NCBI GenBank assembly: GCA_964015035.1
Contig: CAXHCA010000004.1
Span: forward strand, 1-64,000
Reading direction: 5' to 3'
From: BQJU01 sp964015035
GTDB lineage: Bacteria > Bacteroidota > Bacteroidia > Chitinophagales > Saprospiraceae
DNA length: 64,000 bases
Shown: in pieces, positions 7,497 to 17,448 of the stretch
Layout of the letters: every line of letters begins with the position of its first letter
Numbering within the stretch: position 1 is the first letter of the stretch
Program-made: the position numbers and the translations under genes
Notes under the pieces: generated by a model
Seen by the model: the letters and a program-made list of their open reading frames with translations, nothing else
Told to the model about the DNA's origin: nothing
The model's database searches: none

Positions 7497-10400
7497 CTAT
7501 CGAATCAAGACGATATCTCCTTCAAACACCTCTGTTGTACCGTCAATAAACTCAATTTCAGCCATATAGACAAATACAGCGGGTTGCATCAAGCGCCCAT
7601 TTAATTGGCCATTCCAGCCCACTGCAGGATCATTCAAAGCCATATCCTTCCGATCAAAAACCAGTTCCCCCCAGCGGTCAAAAACCATCAGGTGTTTAAT
7701 AGAACGCACCCGCTCATCTCCATAGATCACGAAGGTGTCATTGACACCATCGCCATTTGGGCTAAATGCATTTGGAATATAAACCTTCCGTCTTCGATCT
7801 ACAAAAATGTGAATGTCATCACTGGCCGTGCAACCATTCGTATCCACTACGCTAAGGGTGTAGAGGGTTGTAAAGATCGGCCCGGCAACGGTTCTGGGAC
7901 AGTCCCCACAACTTAAACTATCTAGCGGTTTCCAGGTATACACGGCTGCAGAACCAACGTTTGACTGCGAAGTAATCTGTACGGTTTCCCCCATCTTAAT
8001 GGTCTGGTCTTCAGGTAACTCCACCCACACCGGCTCCGGATCATCAATAAACACATCCAGCGTGTCCCGACACCCATTTTGGTCCTCGGAAATGACCAGA
8101 TAATCACCTGCCGGTAGGCCATAAAAGCCTTCAACCGACTGGAAGTTGGTACCATCTAAACTAAACTGCATTCCCGGAGTCCCCACCAATTCAATACTAC
8201 CGTCCTCATCTCCTGCACAATTGGGTCGGTTGGCCACAAAACCGAAGGTTTCCGGGTTGAGCTCATTTACATCAAAAGTGATAGTCGCCTGGCATCCGAT
8301 GGCATCGGTTACCGTTACGGAATAAGTGCCTCGGGAGATATGCTCCACGATAGGGCCCAAATCTCCGCCTGGCAGCCAAGCATAGCTATAAGGCGCTTGC
8401 CCCCCTTCCGCAATGATCACGACTACTCCATTATCCTGATCGGTACAGGGTGCCAGCATCGAATAATCAAGCGTAATGGTTTCCGTCACCAACTCAATGG
8501 TATGCGTGGAATCACAGCCATTTGCGGCAGTAAATACCTCAGAATAGAATCCAGCCTCTCCCTCGAAGTTGCCAAAAATGAGGATAGAATCTCCACTGCA
8601 AATGATGATGGTTTCGTCCGAATTAGTCGGTTGCAACACCTCTAACGCAATAGTAGCTATCGAATCACAGCCATTTGCGGAGGAGAAGGTCTCGGTATAT
8701 TCACCAGCCGTACTTTCCCAATTGCCAAAGATTTGAATAGAATCTCCTGCACAGATGCTTAGTTCCTCAAAAGTAGCGATGGTCTCCAAAACGAATAAGG
8801 TGGTCTCGTGGATGGAATCACAACCATTTGCTGCCATAAATGTTTGGGAATAGCTCCCTGCTTCCTGTTCGTATTCACCAAAGATCAGGATGGAATCCCC
8901 CTGGCAAATGGTCAAGGTATCACTGCCAAATCTGATTGGCAACACTTCAAGCGTGATCGTATGCGCCGAATCACACCCCACATTATTCAAAAATATTTCT
9001 TCATAATCACCTGGCTCTGATTGATATTCATCAAAAATCAACACCGAATCTCCTTCACAAATCATCAAAGTATCAAACGTAGATACTAACGGATTAACTT
9101 CCAGATTGACCAGATGAGTAGAATCACAGCCCAGTGAAGAGATATAAACGCCAGTATAAGTGCCTGCCGCTGTAACCCAATCATCAAACAACAGAATGCT
9201 ATCCCCTTCACAAATGGAAAGGTCCTCCATCGTCAGTACAGTGTCTAAAGCAATCACTTCTATGGTAGAGAGCACCAGACAATTTTGATTCATCATGGAA
9301 TCCATAAATGTCCCAGGTGCTGTTACTTCCATGCCAAAGACATTCAAGGTGTCCCCCGGACATAATCCCAAGGTATCCAAAGTAGAAGTTTCTCCACCGA
9401 TATTGATCTGCAAACTATCCACACTGATACACCCCAGATCAGTACTACCAACCAGTCGGACCAGAAGTGCGGTATCCGTAACAATCTTTACTGTATCACA
9501 ATCTGGACAATCCACGATTTCCGGAGGAAACCACTGGTAACTATCAAAGCCACTGGCAATCAAACACAACGTATCTCCAGGACAAACCAGTGTATCCGCA
9601 CCAATGTCCAAAACAGGTGCCGGTATTTCGGTCACGATTACTGTATCGCTTTGTGCAAAGCCACATTCATCGATAGCCACCACCCAATAAGTACCCGGTT
9701 CAAAACCGGTAAAAGTCATTTCTGTGGAGCCATCCGGCCAGGTATAACTTATAAATCCGGGATCGGCCTCCAAGGTAAAGATGCCGTTTTCACAAATGTC
9801 TATATCGGGCCCCAGGTCCAGAGTCAGAGGGGCATATTGAAAGGTAAAGCCTCTAATGTTGTTGAGGTAATCACATTCTGCAATGGTGGTCACCGGAAAA
9901 TCGTCTTGCAGGTCGTAGGGAGAGGCTACAGAGCCATCATCATTCACTACAACGTGGTATTCATTAGGAAGCAACGGCAATTCAATGGTCATCAACAAAC
10001 AACTGTCCGGAGCCAGGCTTTCGCCCAATGTTAAACCGGAGGTTGGAGCATTGGCCAGCCCTAGCCTAGGATCATTGTCATAAACAATAATCGGAGTTTG
10101 ATAACTCAAAATCTGATCGCCAATATTGCAGATTTCGAAGGTTGCCAATAATGCGCCATCGCCACAAGCAAGATTGTCCACTTCGACCATTGCATCAGGT
10201 AAGGGATTTTCCGGATTGGCGTATTGTTGTAGGAAATAGTTGAGATCACCATCTCCAACCAAATGTGGCTGCTGTTGAACAATGGGAATGTCCAGGTTGT
10301 CTTCGACATTGGTATTATAATAAGTATGTTGATTCCACACCGGTCTTGCAGCCACCCACGGAGAACCATTAGAACTCCAAGCCGTAATTCTGGCTATATT

Positions 10401-13400
10401 CACAATATTGGGTGTCCCCCCACAATTACAGACGATTTCCGTTTGGCCATCCGCATTAATGTCTGCCACTACCGGATATTCGACTACCGTTCCTGAAGTA
10501 CAAGGGAAGGTCTCCAATACCGCCCCCGATCCTCCATTGATAATGCGAAGCTGGGTCTCATCCCGATAGACCACCTCCGATTGTCCATCGCCATTAAAGT
10601 CGAAGGCAGTTGCACCGGTCGCCCCTGAGATATCATTAGTATTAAGCGTCCATAAGGTAGTAATTAGGTCATTTTCAATCACCTGCAGCTGTCCCGCAAA
10701 TTCTGTACCCCCATGTACCGCTATTTCCAGCTCGCCATCATTATCAAAATCACTGATACTTGGCCGGCCCAAGGCATAGGGGCCCACCGGATAAGCCCAA
10801 AATGGCCGAATCAAACTTTCGGTTTGTGGGCTCCAAACGTAAACGCCTCTGGCAAAATTGCCAAAACGTTGATACCCCGCCACGATGACATCCAAACGAC
10901 CATCCTCATCAAGATCGGCAATGCTGGTATATCCATCTCCGTAATTGGGCAAACTCCGCTCTATTTGTATTTGATTAAGAGACGGATCAGTGTAAGAAGC
11001 AATCACAACCGAATAAACATTCGGCCCGGCAATTATTTCCAATCCCCGGCATTCTGGCCCACCACAATCCTCCTCCGAAAGGACATCGGCAACGGCCACT
11101 ACCCCAATCGGGGGGTAATCAATATTGGTACCGGTAGAACCAACACCTTGTACCAATAAAGTACCATCAATGCTGCTGAAAACGTAGGTACCAAAGACAA
11201 TTTCAGGGATGCCATCCTGATTGATATCAAAAATGCCAGACACCCTCAGCTGGGTATCAAAAGGAAACGGCACTGCCCATTTGAGGGTGCCATCGTGTTC
11301 ATAAACCCGAATTTCATCGTCTTGCCAAACCACCACTTCCCCTTCAGGGTCGGCATCGAGGTTACCAATTGAGGCGTAGGTACTACCCGTCAGAATGCCC
11401 GGATAAGTATAGCTGTATTTTTCAGCCCCCGTAATGCCATCAAAAGCATAACCTGGTCCATCAGAGCGGAAGGAAATCACCTCGGGAATACCATCGGCAT
11501 CCATATCTCCTACGAGCGGTAAAGCCCAATTGGCCACCGTTTGCGCTGATTCCCATAGGGTTTGTATAGAAAATTCACTTGGATAAGGTCCTGCAAAACA
11601 ATCATCTTCACAATCGGCAGTGTAATAATAGTCTTCACATGGTTCCGAACAACCACAGTCTTCATCAAAGCAATCTACCAAACCATCTTGGTCATCATCA
11701 ATGCCATTGTCGCAGATTTCCGGACATGCAGAAGTACACAAAGCCTCACTAAAAGCTTCTGTATCCAAAACCGGTGGATTTTGACCTTGAAAAGCGAGGG
11801 AAGCAGCATGATTGGTCAGGGGATGAACGCCATCATACGGATTACCCAAATCACTAATATTAACCTCAATATCCTGCACATACTCACAATCGCCAGATAT
11901 CTCCCCATCCGTGGTCAAGCGGGCAATAAACCCATCATCATTTCCGCCAAAGCTATTGGTCCGGCCCACCAGATACAAATAGGCCCCCGACCACACCAAG
12001 TCTCTAGGTTCATCCTCGCCAGAAGCCCCTATTTGCTTGGCCCATTCCAAGTCTAAATTGTCATCAAATTTCATGAGCACAGTTTCCTGTTGTGCTCCGA
12101 CACGGACATAGGCCAGGAAATAGTATCCTGTGGGGCCAGGTTGCAGGCGAATGGATCTTTCTGTATTGACTCCCGGTATATCAATGGTTTTCGCGATTAA
12201 CACGTTTCCATCCAAATCCGTTTGATAAATGTATAGATTGACATCCATAATATCCGTGCCATTGGGATCACCAAAACCACCAATTGTAAAAGTATTTCCC
12301 TCCGGTACGATATCGTTGACATATAGTCGAGCATTGGTCTGAACATTGATCAGATACAAGCGGCTCCAGTCTTCCACCCCGTTGAGTCCGGTTTTGGTCA
12401 ATCCCGGCCGGAATCTATTTTGTCCTCCCCCGGAAAAGTTATAGCGGCCAACGTGGTAGAGATTATTCTGCCATAAAACCGTCTTGGAGAAGGTTTCACA
12501 ACTTCCCAAATTGTAGGCCTGGTCATCGAGCAATGCGCCGGTATTCGGATCCATTTCAAGATAAATGCCATCACATCCCAGTCCCGGTGGTGGCGCAGGA
12601 TTGACGTCGCCAAAAATCAGATACCGATCATTTTGCGGATGTTGAATAAACGTGTACAGCGTAGCGCGGCTATTGCTGAAAAATGATTGGGTCCAAACCA
12701 ATTGATCCGTAGTCAGATCGTATTTAAAGACAAAATTATCCCGATCGTCGTTGACCACATCTGAATTGATCAAGCCTACCAAAAAACCGGCGTTATCCAG
12801 CGATAGCTGGCTAAAGCGTGGGCGCAAGCTCGAAAAGGGAATCGTCTTTTGTTTCACCAAGACGCCATTGAGATCAAACCAATACAAGATGGCATCATTT
12901 CCCTGGTATCCACCGGCTATAAAACTGCCATCCGACAGAGGTAAAATTCGAGCAATTTCTTCTTCCTCACTATCGGTACCTACCGTAAAGAAAAACTCAT
13001 CTCCACAATCATTATTATTGTTTGGTTCACATTGGCAGCCTTCTACCCCGAAATCAGGCAAATCTATCGGTGCCACCTCCTGTGATCCATCCACCAGATT
13101 GATATTGGCTGGTGAAGCAGTCAGGTTTACAGCAACTGCGGTGACATCATCAATATCCGTTACCGTTACCTGCAAATCGGCAATGGCAATGCAATCATCA
13201 TTAATACTCCCTTCTCCGTCTGTTTTGATCAATAAAATATCGTCATCCACCCCATAACTACGAGATTGGCCAATGAAGACCAGATAATCTCCCAGGGCCA
13301 GCAGCTTATGCTGGGCATTCAAGGGAAAGGTCTCCAGGTCCGGGCCTCCATAACTTTTTGCCCACATCAACTCACCGTTAAAATCCGTTTTCACCAAAAA

Positions 13401-15827
13401 CAATTGCCGATCATTTGATCTACTCAATCCGATCATGACGATCCCGTCAGCTACCTCCACCATTTGTTCTACCCACTCACTGTCAAACTCCAGAATATCG
13501 TATTTTTTGGTCCATAGTGGGCTTCCTTGAATATCTGTTTGCGTCAGAAAAAAATTGGTAACATCAATACTTGATCCACTATCATCACCACTATACGAAG
13601 CATAGATCAGGTTGTTTTTAATCAACATATCTCGCCCATACAAGCGAGAGGTGGCGGAAAAGGGCAAGTTGTAGATGTACGACCACTGCTCCACTCCTGT
13701 CATGGTAAAGCGGGAAAGCGACATGCGCATATTACCAGCACCGACCCCATTAGTATATCTTCCGGTGGTAAATAAACTATTATTGTACACCAAAGTAGTA
13801 TTAAAGTTGTCACTGGCCCCAAAGTTGTATTGCTGGTTAAGAGTCCCGTTTAGATCACCGGTGGCTCGATTTATTTCTGTATAGGCCGCATCATCTGTCA
13901 CACTACTTTGATCAACGATATTGCTGGCCAATAAATATGGACCGCCCAGAATGGGCTCCAGGATTTCCATGCATTTGATCCCTTCATTTAACACCTTCAC
14001 CCAAAGCAATACATCTGCCACAGGATCATATTTGAAAATAAATCCCTGGCTATTTGTGCCTGTACCGGCATCGCCAATGCCCACTAAAAAACCATCACTA
14101 TCCACCAGTAGATCATTCACAGTTAGGCTAAGGTTGATCAATACCAATTCTCTTTGCCACAAGAAATTGCCCTGTATGTCTACTTTGGCCAGCCAGATAT
14201 TGCTGTTGCGAGACCCCGCCACGTATAGATTGCCCTCACCGGAAGAAACGACTACACTTCCACCTTCTACCTGATCCGGCTCGCCGATGGTTTTGATAAA
14301 GGTGGGGTCCTCACAAGGACCTCCCGGGTTATTGTCAATAAAGACATATTCACAATAGGCATCGGTGCAAAAAGCATTGCTTCCTTCCAGGCATACCTGA
14401 AATATTCCGGGTTGATCAAAGGTATAATTGAGATTTTGTGCAGTGCCCACTGAGGTCCCATTGATTGTCCAGTTGTAATCATCCACAGCTGTTGTTTGAG
14501 CGGTAAAATCAATGGTGACAGGTGCCAGATAAGGCTGCAACGGATAGGTAAAACTTGCCTCAACCGGACAAACTACCTCAATTGCTATGGTCACGCTTTC
14601 CGACAAACAAAGCGGATCATTAGCGGATACTTCCAGCGTAATTTCATAATTGCCCGGGGTACTAAAGGTATAGCTGGCATTCATTGTTGATGCAAAACTG
14701 ACCCCATCCACCAACCAATTGTAATGCGCTCCATTGATTGACGTATTGGTAAAATTGACCGTTCCGCCTGCCGCAATAGTCGTTGCATCGGCATTAAATG
14801 CGGCAGTAATTGGGTTAGAACAGGGATTTAAACAAGCTGGTGAATCCAACAGACTACTCCGCGTATTGTCAATAAAAAACCACATGCGTTCGGTTTGCCC
14901 TTGGGTAAAGGCAGAATAACAATCCAGATCGCCATAGTCCATGTAGTTGATATACATGTCATCCTGGTCGGTGGCAAACCCGGAGTTGGTATCCGTAGTG
15001 CAACTATTGGCACTGCCGCCGCAAGGGACTACTGCCGTAGATTGATCCGGCGGCGTATCACACACCAGGTCGCCATCTGTCAGGCAGTTGTCATTCACAC
15101 ATCCCCCCTGAAAGGTATGTCGCAACCCCAGATAATGCCCCATTTCGTGGATCAACACCGCGCTATTGGCTTCCGAACTCCCCAGATACCGTGCCTCCAT
15201 GACAATGCCATCCACATTGGTGCCATGTGCGGTCGGATAGTAAGCATATCCCGCTACGCCACATCCGTTGAAGCTACAAATCTCGCGCACCACCCAAACA
15301 TTGATATACTCGGTAGGCTGCCAGCGAATGAGGTTTTTCAAGTCCAGATCCTGTAGGTCAGAATTGATTTCCGTCAACGGGGAAATGACGCGGTTAATCC
15401 CCGTAGAAGCACCGCCTTCCGGATCGCGGCGAGCCAGGCAAAACTGGATTTGGGTCACAAACCCGGTATCCTGATCGTAATACCCCACATTGGCGAAAGC
15501 CTGATTCAGGTGATCCAGACCGGCCTGCACGGTGGCATCGGAAATGTTTTCTACACCATTGTCATGAACAATGTGAAAAACAACCGGTAGAACATAAGGA
15601 GGCGGGGCTGCTTTTTCAACATGGGACTGCTGGTCCTCAACCCATTGTTCCTCCAGCTTTTGTTGCAATGCTGCCTTTTTCGGATGAGCATCCAGCCATT
15701 GCTGCATCACCTGATCAGTAGCACAATCGAGGTGTTGATTGTCAATAAAATTGGTTTGGTGAGCATTTAAAAAATAGATGAACAGTATTCCCGTAAGGGA
15801 AAACATCAGTAGATAGAGCTTCTTCAT
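7497..15827 (-). CDS. Giant secreted M43 metalloprotease/adhesin, T9SS type B
   Basis: A 2776-residue surface protein. In order: signal peptide (about 1-22); a pappalysin-like M43 metallopeptidase (about 60-335) with the zinc motif HEMGHYLGLRH at residues 227-237 and a downstream Met-turn (YMDYGD); two PKD-like domains (about 340-495); two long propeller-like regions of the kind that report event logs (about 505-1320); a Cys/Asp-rich CDNGIDDDQDGLVDC calcium-binding motif (about 1365); FG-GAP/VCBS-type repeats with DxDxDG loops (about 1420-1860); a CARDB-like segment; PKD/Ig-like domains; six tandem units of about 51 residues (about 2150-2450); SprB-like repeats; and a gliding-motility-associated C-terminal (type B sorting) domain, about 2681-2776, beginning IPNAFSPNGDGVND. 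It should be exported by T9SS and retained at the surface. The protease domain looks complete. The substrate is unknown. Confidence 0.88.
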   Translation of the reverse strand: MKKLYLLMFSLTGILFIYFLNAHQTNFIDNQHLDCATDQVMQQWLDAHPKKAALQQKLEEQWVEDQQSHVEKAAPPPYVLPVVFHIVHDNGVENISDATVQAGLDHLNQAFANVGYYDQDTGFVTQIQFCLARRDPEGGASTGINRVISPLTEINSDLQDLDLKNLIRWQPTEYINVWVVREICSFNGCGVAGYAYYPTAHGTNVDGIVMEARYLGSSEANSAVLIHEMGHYLGLRHTFQGGCVNDNCLTDGDLVCDTPPDQSTAVVPCGGSANSCTTDTNSGFATDQDDMYINYMDYGDLDCYSAFTQGQTERMWFFIDNTRSSLLDSPACLNPCSNPITAAFNADATTIAAGGTVNFTNTSINGAHYNWLVDGVSFASTMNASYTFSTPGNYEITLEVSANDPLCLSESVTIAIEVVCPVEASFTYPLQPYLAPVTIDFTAQTTAVDDYNWTINGTSVGTAQNLNYTFDQPGIFQVCLEGSNAFCTDAYCEYVFIDNNPGGPCEDPTFIKTIGEPDQVEGGSVVVSSGEGNLYVAGSRNSNIWLAKVDIQGNFLWQRELVLINLSLTVNDLLVDSDGFLVGIGDAGTGTNSQGFIFKYDPVADVLLWVKVLNEGIKCMEILEPILGGPYLLASNIVDQSSVTDDAAYTEINRATGDLNGTLNQQYNFGASDNFNTTLVYNNSLFTTGRYTNGVGAGNMRMSLSRFTMTGVEQWSYIYNLPFSATSRLYGRDMLIKNNLIYASYSGDDSGSSIDVTNFFLTQTDIQGSPLWTKKYDILEFDSEWVEQMVEVADGIVMIGLSRSNDRQLFLVKTDFNGELMWAKSYGGPDLETFPLNAQHKLLALGDYLVFIGQSRSYGVDDDILLIKTDGEGSINDDCIAIADLQVTVTDIDDVTAVAVNLTASPANINLVDGSQEVAPIDLPDFGVEGCQCEPNNNNDCGDEFFFTVGTDSEEEEIARILPLSDGSFIAGGYQGNDAILYWFDLNGVLVKQKTIPFSSLRPRFSQLSLDNAGFLVGLINSDVVNDDRDNFVFKYDLTTDQLVWTQSFFSNSRATLYTFIQHPQNDRYLIFGDVNPAPPPGLGCDGIYLEMDPNTGALLDDQAYNLGSCETFSKTVLWQNNLYHVGRYNFSGGGQNRFRPGLTKTGLNGVEDWSRLYLINVQTNARLYVNDIVPEGNTFTIGGFGDPNGTDIMDVNLYIYQTDLDGNVLIAKTIDIPGVNTERSIRLQPGPTGYYFLAYVRVGAQQETVLMKFDDNLDLEWAKQIGASGEDEPRDLVWSGAYLYLVGRTNSFGGNDDGFIARLTTDGEISGDCEYVQDIEVNISDLGNPYDGVHPLTNHAASLAFQGQNPPVLDTEAFSEALCTSACPEICDNGIDDDQDGLVDCFDEDCGCSEPCEDYYYTADCEDDCFAGPYPSEFSIQTLWESAQTVANWALPLVGDMDADGIPEVISFRSDGPGYAFDGITGAEKYSYTYPGILTGSTYASIGNLDADPEGEVVVWQDDEIRVYEHDGTLKWAVPFPFDTQLRVSGIFDINQDGIPEIVFGTYVFSSIDGTLLVQGVGSTGTNIDYPPIGVVAVADVLSEEDCGGPECRGLEIIAGPNVYSVVIASYTDPSLNQIQIERSLPNYGDGYTSIADLDEDGRLDVIVAGYQRFGNFARGVYVWSPQTESLIRPFWAYPVGPYALGRPSISDFDNDGELEIAVHGGTEFAGQLQVIENDLITTLWTLNTNDISGATGATAFDFNGDGQSEVVYRDETQLRIINGGSGAVLETFPCTSGTVVEYPVVADINADGQTEIVCNCGGTPNIVNIARITAWSSNGSPWVAARPVWNQHTYYNTNVEDNLDIPIVQQQPHLVGDGDLNYFLQQYANPENPLPDAMVEVDNLACGDGALLATFEICNIGDQILSYQTPIIVYDNDPRLGLANAPTSGLTLGESLAPDSCLLMTIELPLLPNEYHVVVNDDGSVASPYDLQDDFPVTTIAECDYLNNIRGFTFQYAPLTLDLGPDIDICENGIFTLEADPGFISYTWPDGSTEMTFTGFEPGTYWVVAIDECGFAQSDTVIVTEIPAPVLDIGADTLVCPGDTLCLIASGFDSYQWFPPEIVDCPDCDTVKIVTDTALLVRLVGSTDLGCISVDSLQINIGGETSTLDTLGLCPGDTLNVFGMEVTAPGTFMDSMMNQNCLVLSTIEVIALDTVLTMEDLSICEGDSILLFDDWVTAAGTYTGVYISSLGCDSTHLVNLEVNPLVSTFDTLMICEGDSVLIFDEYQSEPGDYEEIFLNNVGCDSAHTITLEVLPIRFGSDTLTICQGDSILIFGEYEQEAGSYSQTFMAANGCDSIHETTLFVLETIATFEELSICAGDSIQIFGNWESTAGEYTETFSSANGCDSIATIALEVLQPTNSDETIIICSGDSILIFGNFEGEAGFYSEVFTAANGCDSTHTIELVTETITLDYSMLAPCTDQDNGVVVIIAEGGQAPYSYAWLPGGDLGPIVEHISRGTYSVTVTDAIGCQATITFDVNELNPETFGFVANRPNCAGDEDGSIELVGTPGMQFSLDGTNFQSVEGFYGLPAGDYLVISEDQNGCRDTLDVFIDDPEPVWVELPEDQTIKMGETVQITSQSNVGSAAVYTWKPLDSLSCGDCPRTVAGPIFTTLYTLSVVDTNGCTASDDIHIFVDRRRKVYIPNAFSPNGDGVNDTFVIYGDERVRSIKHLMVFDRWGELVFDRKDMALNDPAVGWNGQLNGRLMQPAVFVYMAEIEFIDGTTEVFEGDIVLIR
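8484..9382 (-). repeat. Six tandem ~51-residue repeats inside the giant protein
   Basis: Six units share the pattern C-x-GDS-I-x-IF....G-x-Y...F...NGCDS-x-x-x-x-x-L-V, for example ICEGDSVLIF, ICQGDSILIF, ICAGDSIQIF and ICSGDSILIF. Unit spacing measured from ICEGDS to ICQGDS is 51 residues (153 bp). The first unit (LCPGDTLNVF) is the most diverged. Each later unit has one Cys near its start and one in GCDS, which could form a disulphide. Such repeats are common stalk modules in T9SS proteins. Confidence 0.8.
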
Positions 15828-15890
15828 GGATAGCGGTTAAAGTAACAGTACGCATAAGTTCCCTCTAAAATAATAAAGTAACCTTAAAGC

Positions 15891-17366
15891 TCAACATATT
15901 TCATTTAATTTAATTAATAACCAATCTCTCTCCGTCAGCGGTTCGGTTTTTTGCATGCGCTTACGCAATTGCTCCACCGCTTTTCTGTCATTTGGAGGAA
16001 GTGCCAGTAAGGCCTTGGTCATGCGCACGATATTGTAATAATTGTGCTGGTGGTAACTCATCTTTTCCTTGCGTCCGAGGAAGGTCCCAACGGATTTTAA
16101 GTGAGCATCGAGCAAGCCAAATTCCTGCAATTCAAAATAGATTTTCAATTGCAAAGTCTTCGCCACCATGGAATGGATCAGATCCTTATAATCCGCTTGC
16201 TGGAGGTGCTGCAAGGCCAATCCGTATTGCTTTTTGGCATAAGCCAATCGGGCAAAATTGTGGTGGTAGGCCGTATCCCGGTGTTTGTCACTGAGCAACG
16301 GGCGATAGGTGTCCAGAAAATGCGCCGTCCACTCGTGTTCTTCCAGTCGCAAGGCAATGCCTACGGCATTATGGTAGGTAAAGTGCGACATCCGGCCGTT
16401 GTATAATAACACACCATTGGTAATGCCCCGTTGATACAAATCCAATGCTTCGCGCAAATAGGTCATCTTCTCTTCATTGATCTTGCGGATGCAGTAGTTG
16501 ATGGCAAAGAGAAACAAATCGCGAAGATCAGGAATGGGAAACTGATCAATGGACTGCGCAATGGCTTGCTTAAAAGCAGAAAAGTGTTTTTCTTCTTCGG
16601 GATGGCACAACATCTGGTATCCCAGGTAATAAACCTTGACGGCAATACAATCGGAAAAGGGAGGTTGTTGGCTTAAAGCCAAAAAGTCTTCGGGCAGGGC
16701 AATCTGATAGTTCGTTTTATAAACCGCCTGGTGGGCTAAAGTGTTGCAAGCTTGCCGCAATTTCATACTCAACATTGCGGTGGTAAGTTCGTCTTCTAAT
16801 TCCTGCAAATTCTGAGCACTGGTGCGCGATTGTGCCGATTGAAGCTGGTATTGCTCCTGGGCAAAGGCATAATTTCGCCAGTGGTATTCCGGATGCCGCA
16901 GCGGTTGTTTGTGCTGCTCTTTCATAAACCTTCGATACGTCCTTTGAAAATGTTTATGCAATCCTCGTTTGCGATAAGCCAATAAAAGGTAGGTGCTCCA
17001 TTCTTGCTGCTCCTGCCATTCTTTTTGTTCAATAAATTGCTCCAAAATCCGTAACAAATAGCTAAACAACAAACGCAACCGCTGGTCTTCATAGGGCTCA
17101 TTGTCCCCATATAGCTTACGCCAAATGCTGGGTTTATCTAAGCCCTTTTTACTTTCAGCTGAAGCAACCTTGACCAATATTTTAAACAGCTCTCGCAAGT
17201 CCGTCCGCTGATTAAAATAAGGGGACTGCAACCAAAGTGTCGCTTCTTTTTGCTCTTTCACACTAAAAGTACGGATCAAATCAACTACTAAACTGTTCTT
17301 CAATTCTACATTTTTTATACACAAAAAACTCACTTCCAATATTTTAAATAAAAAATATTGAAACAT
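15891..17366 (-). CDS. Conserved helical protein of unknown function
   Basis: A 491-residue protein rich in Gln, Leu, Arg and His, with no signal peptide or membrane segment. It looks like an all-helical, TPR-like solenoid. The N-terminal part carries the segment LIRTFSVKEQKEATLWLQSPYFNQRTDL. I associate this FS-x-K-E...F-x-QSPYFN pattern with a lineage-specific Bacteroidota protein family of no assigned role. The C-terminal half has repeated helix pairs (LAYAKKQYGLALQHLQQADYKD). It is divergent from the SprB-repeat protein gene (82 bp between the start codons) and 63 bp upstream of the giant-protein gene on the same strand. A regulatory or scaffolding role is only a guess. Confidence 0.65.
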   Translation of the reverse strand: MFQYFLFKILEVSFLCIKNVELKNSLVVDLIRTFSVKEQKEATLWLQSPYFNQRTDLRELFKILVKVASAESKKGLDKPSIWRKLYGDNEPYEDQRLRLLFSYLLRILEQFIEQKEWQEQQEWSTYLLLAYRKRGLHKHFQRTYRRFMKEQHKQPLRHPEYHWRNYAFAQEQYQLQSAQSRTSAQNLQELEDELTTAMLSMKLRQACNTLAHQAVYKTNYQIALPEDFLALSQQPPFSDCIAVKVYYLGYQMLCHPEEEKHFSAFKQAIAQSIDQFPIPDLRDLFLFAINYCIRKINEEKMTYLREALDLYQRGITNGVLLYNGRMSHFTYHNAVGIALRLEEHEWTAHFLDTYRPLLSDKHRDTAYHHNFARLAYAKKQYGLALQHLQQADYKDLIHSMVAKTLQLKIYFELQEFGLLDAHLKSVGTFLGRKEKMSYHQHNYYNIVRMTKALLALPPNDRKAVEQLRKRMQKTEPLTERDWLLIKLNEIC

Positions 17367-17448
17367 CTACTCTACAATTTAGCAAAACTGTGGTTGTTTA
17401 TCCCGCTTTTACTTTGAATTTTTGTATCATCAAAAAAGAGAATGTCTC

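Noticed and set aside
8484..9382. CRISPR-like array
   Set aside because: The regular units are in-frame protein repeats of 153 bp with diverged DNA, not short identical repeats with unique spacers.
11562..12056. Antisense frames inside the giant protein gene
   Set aside because: They arise from codon bias of the opposite strand and show no domain or start signal.
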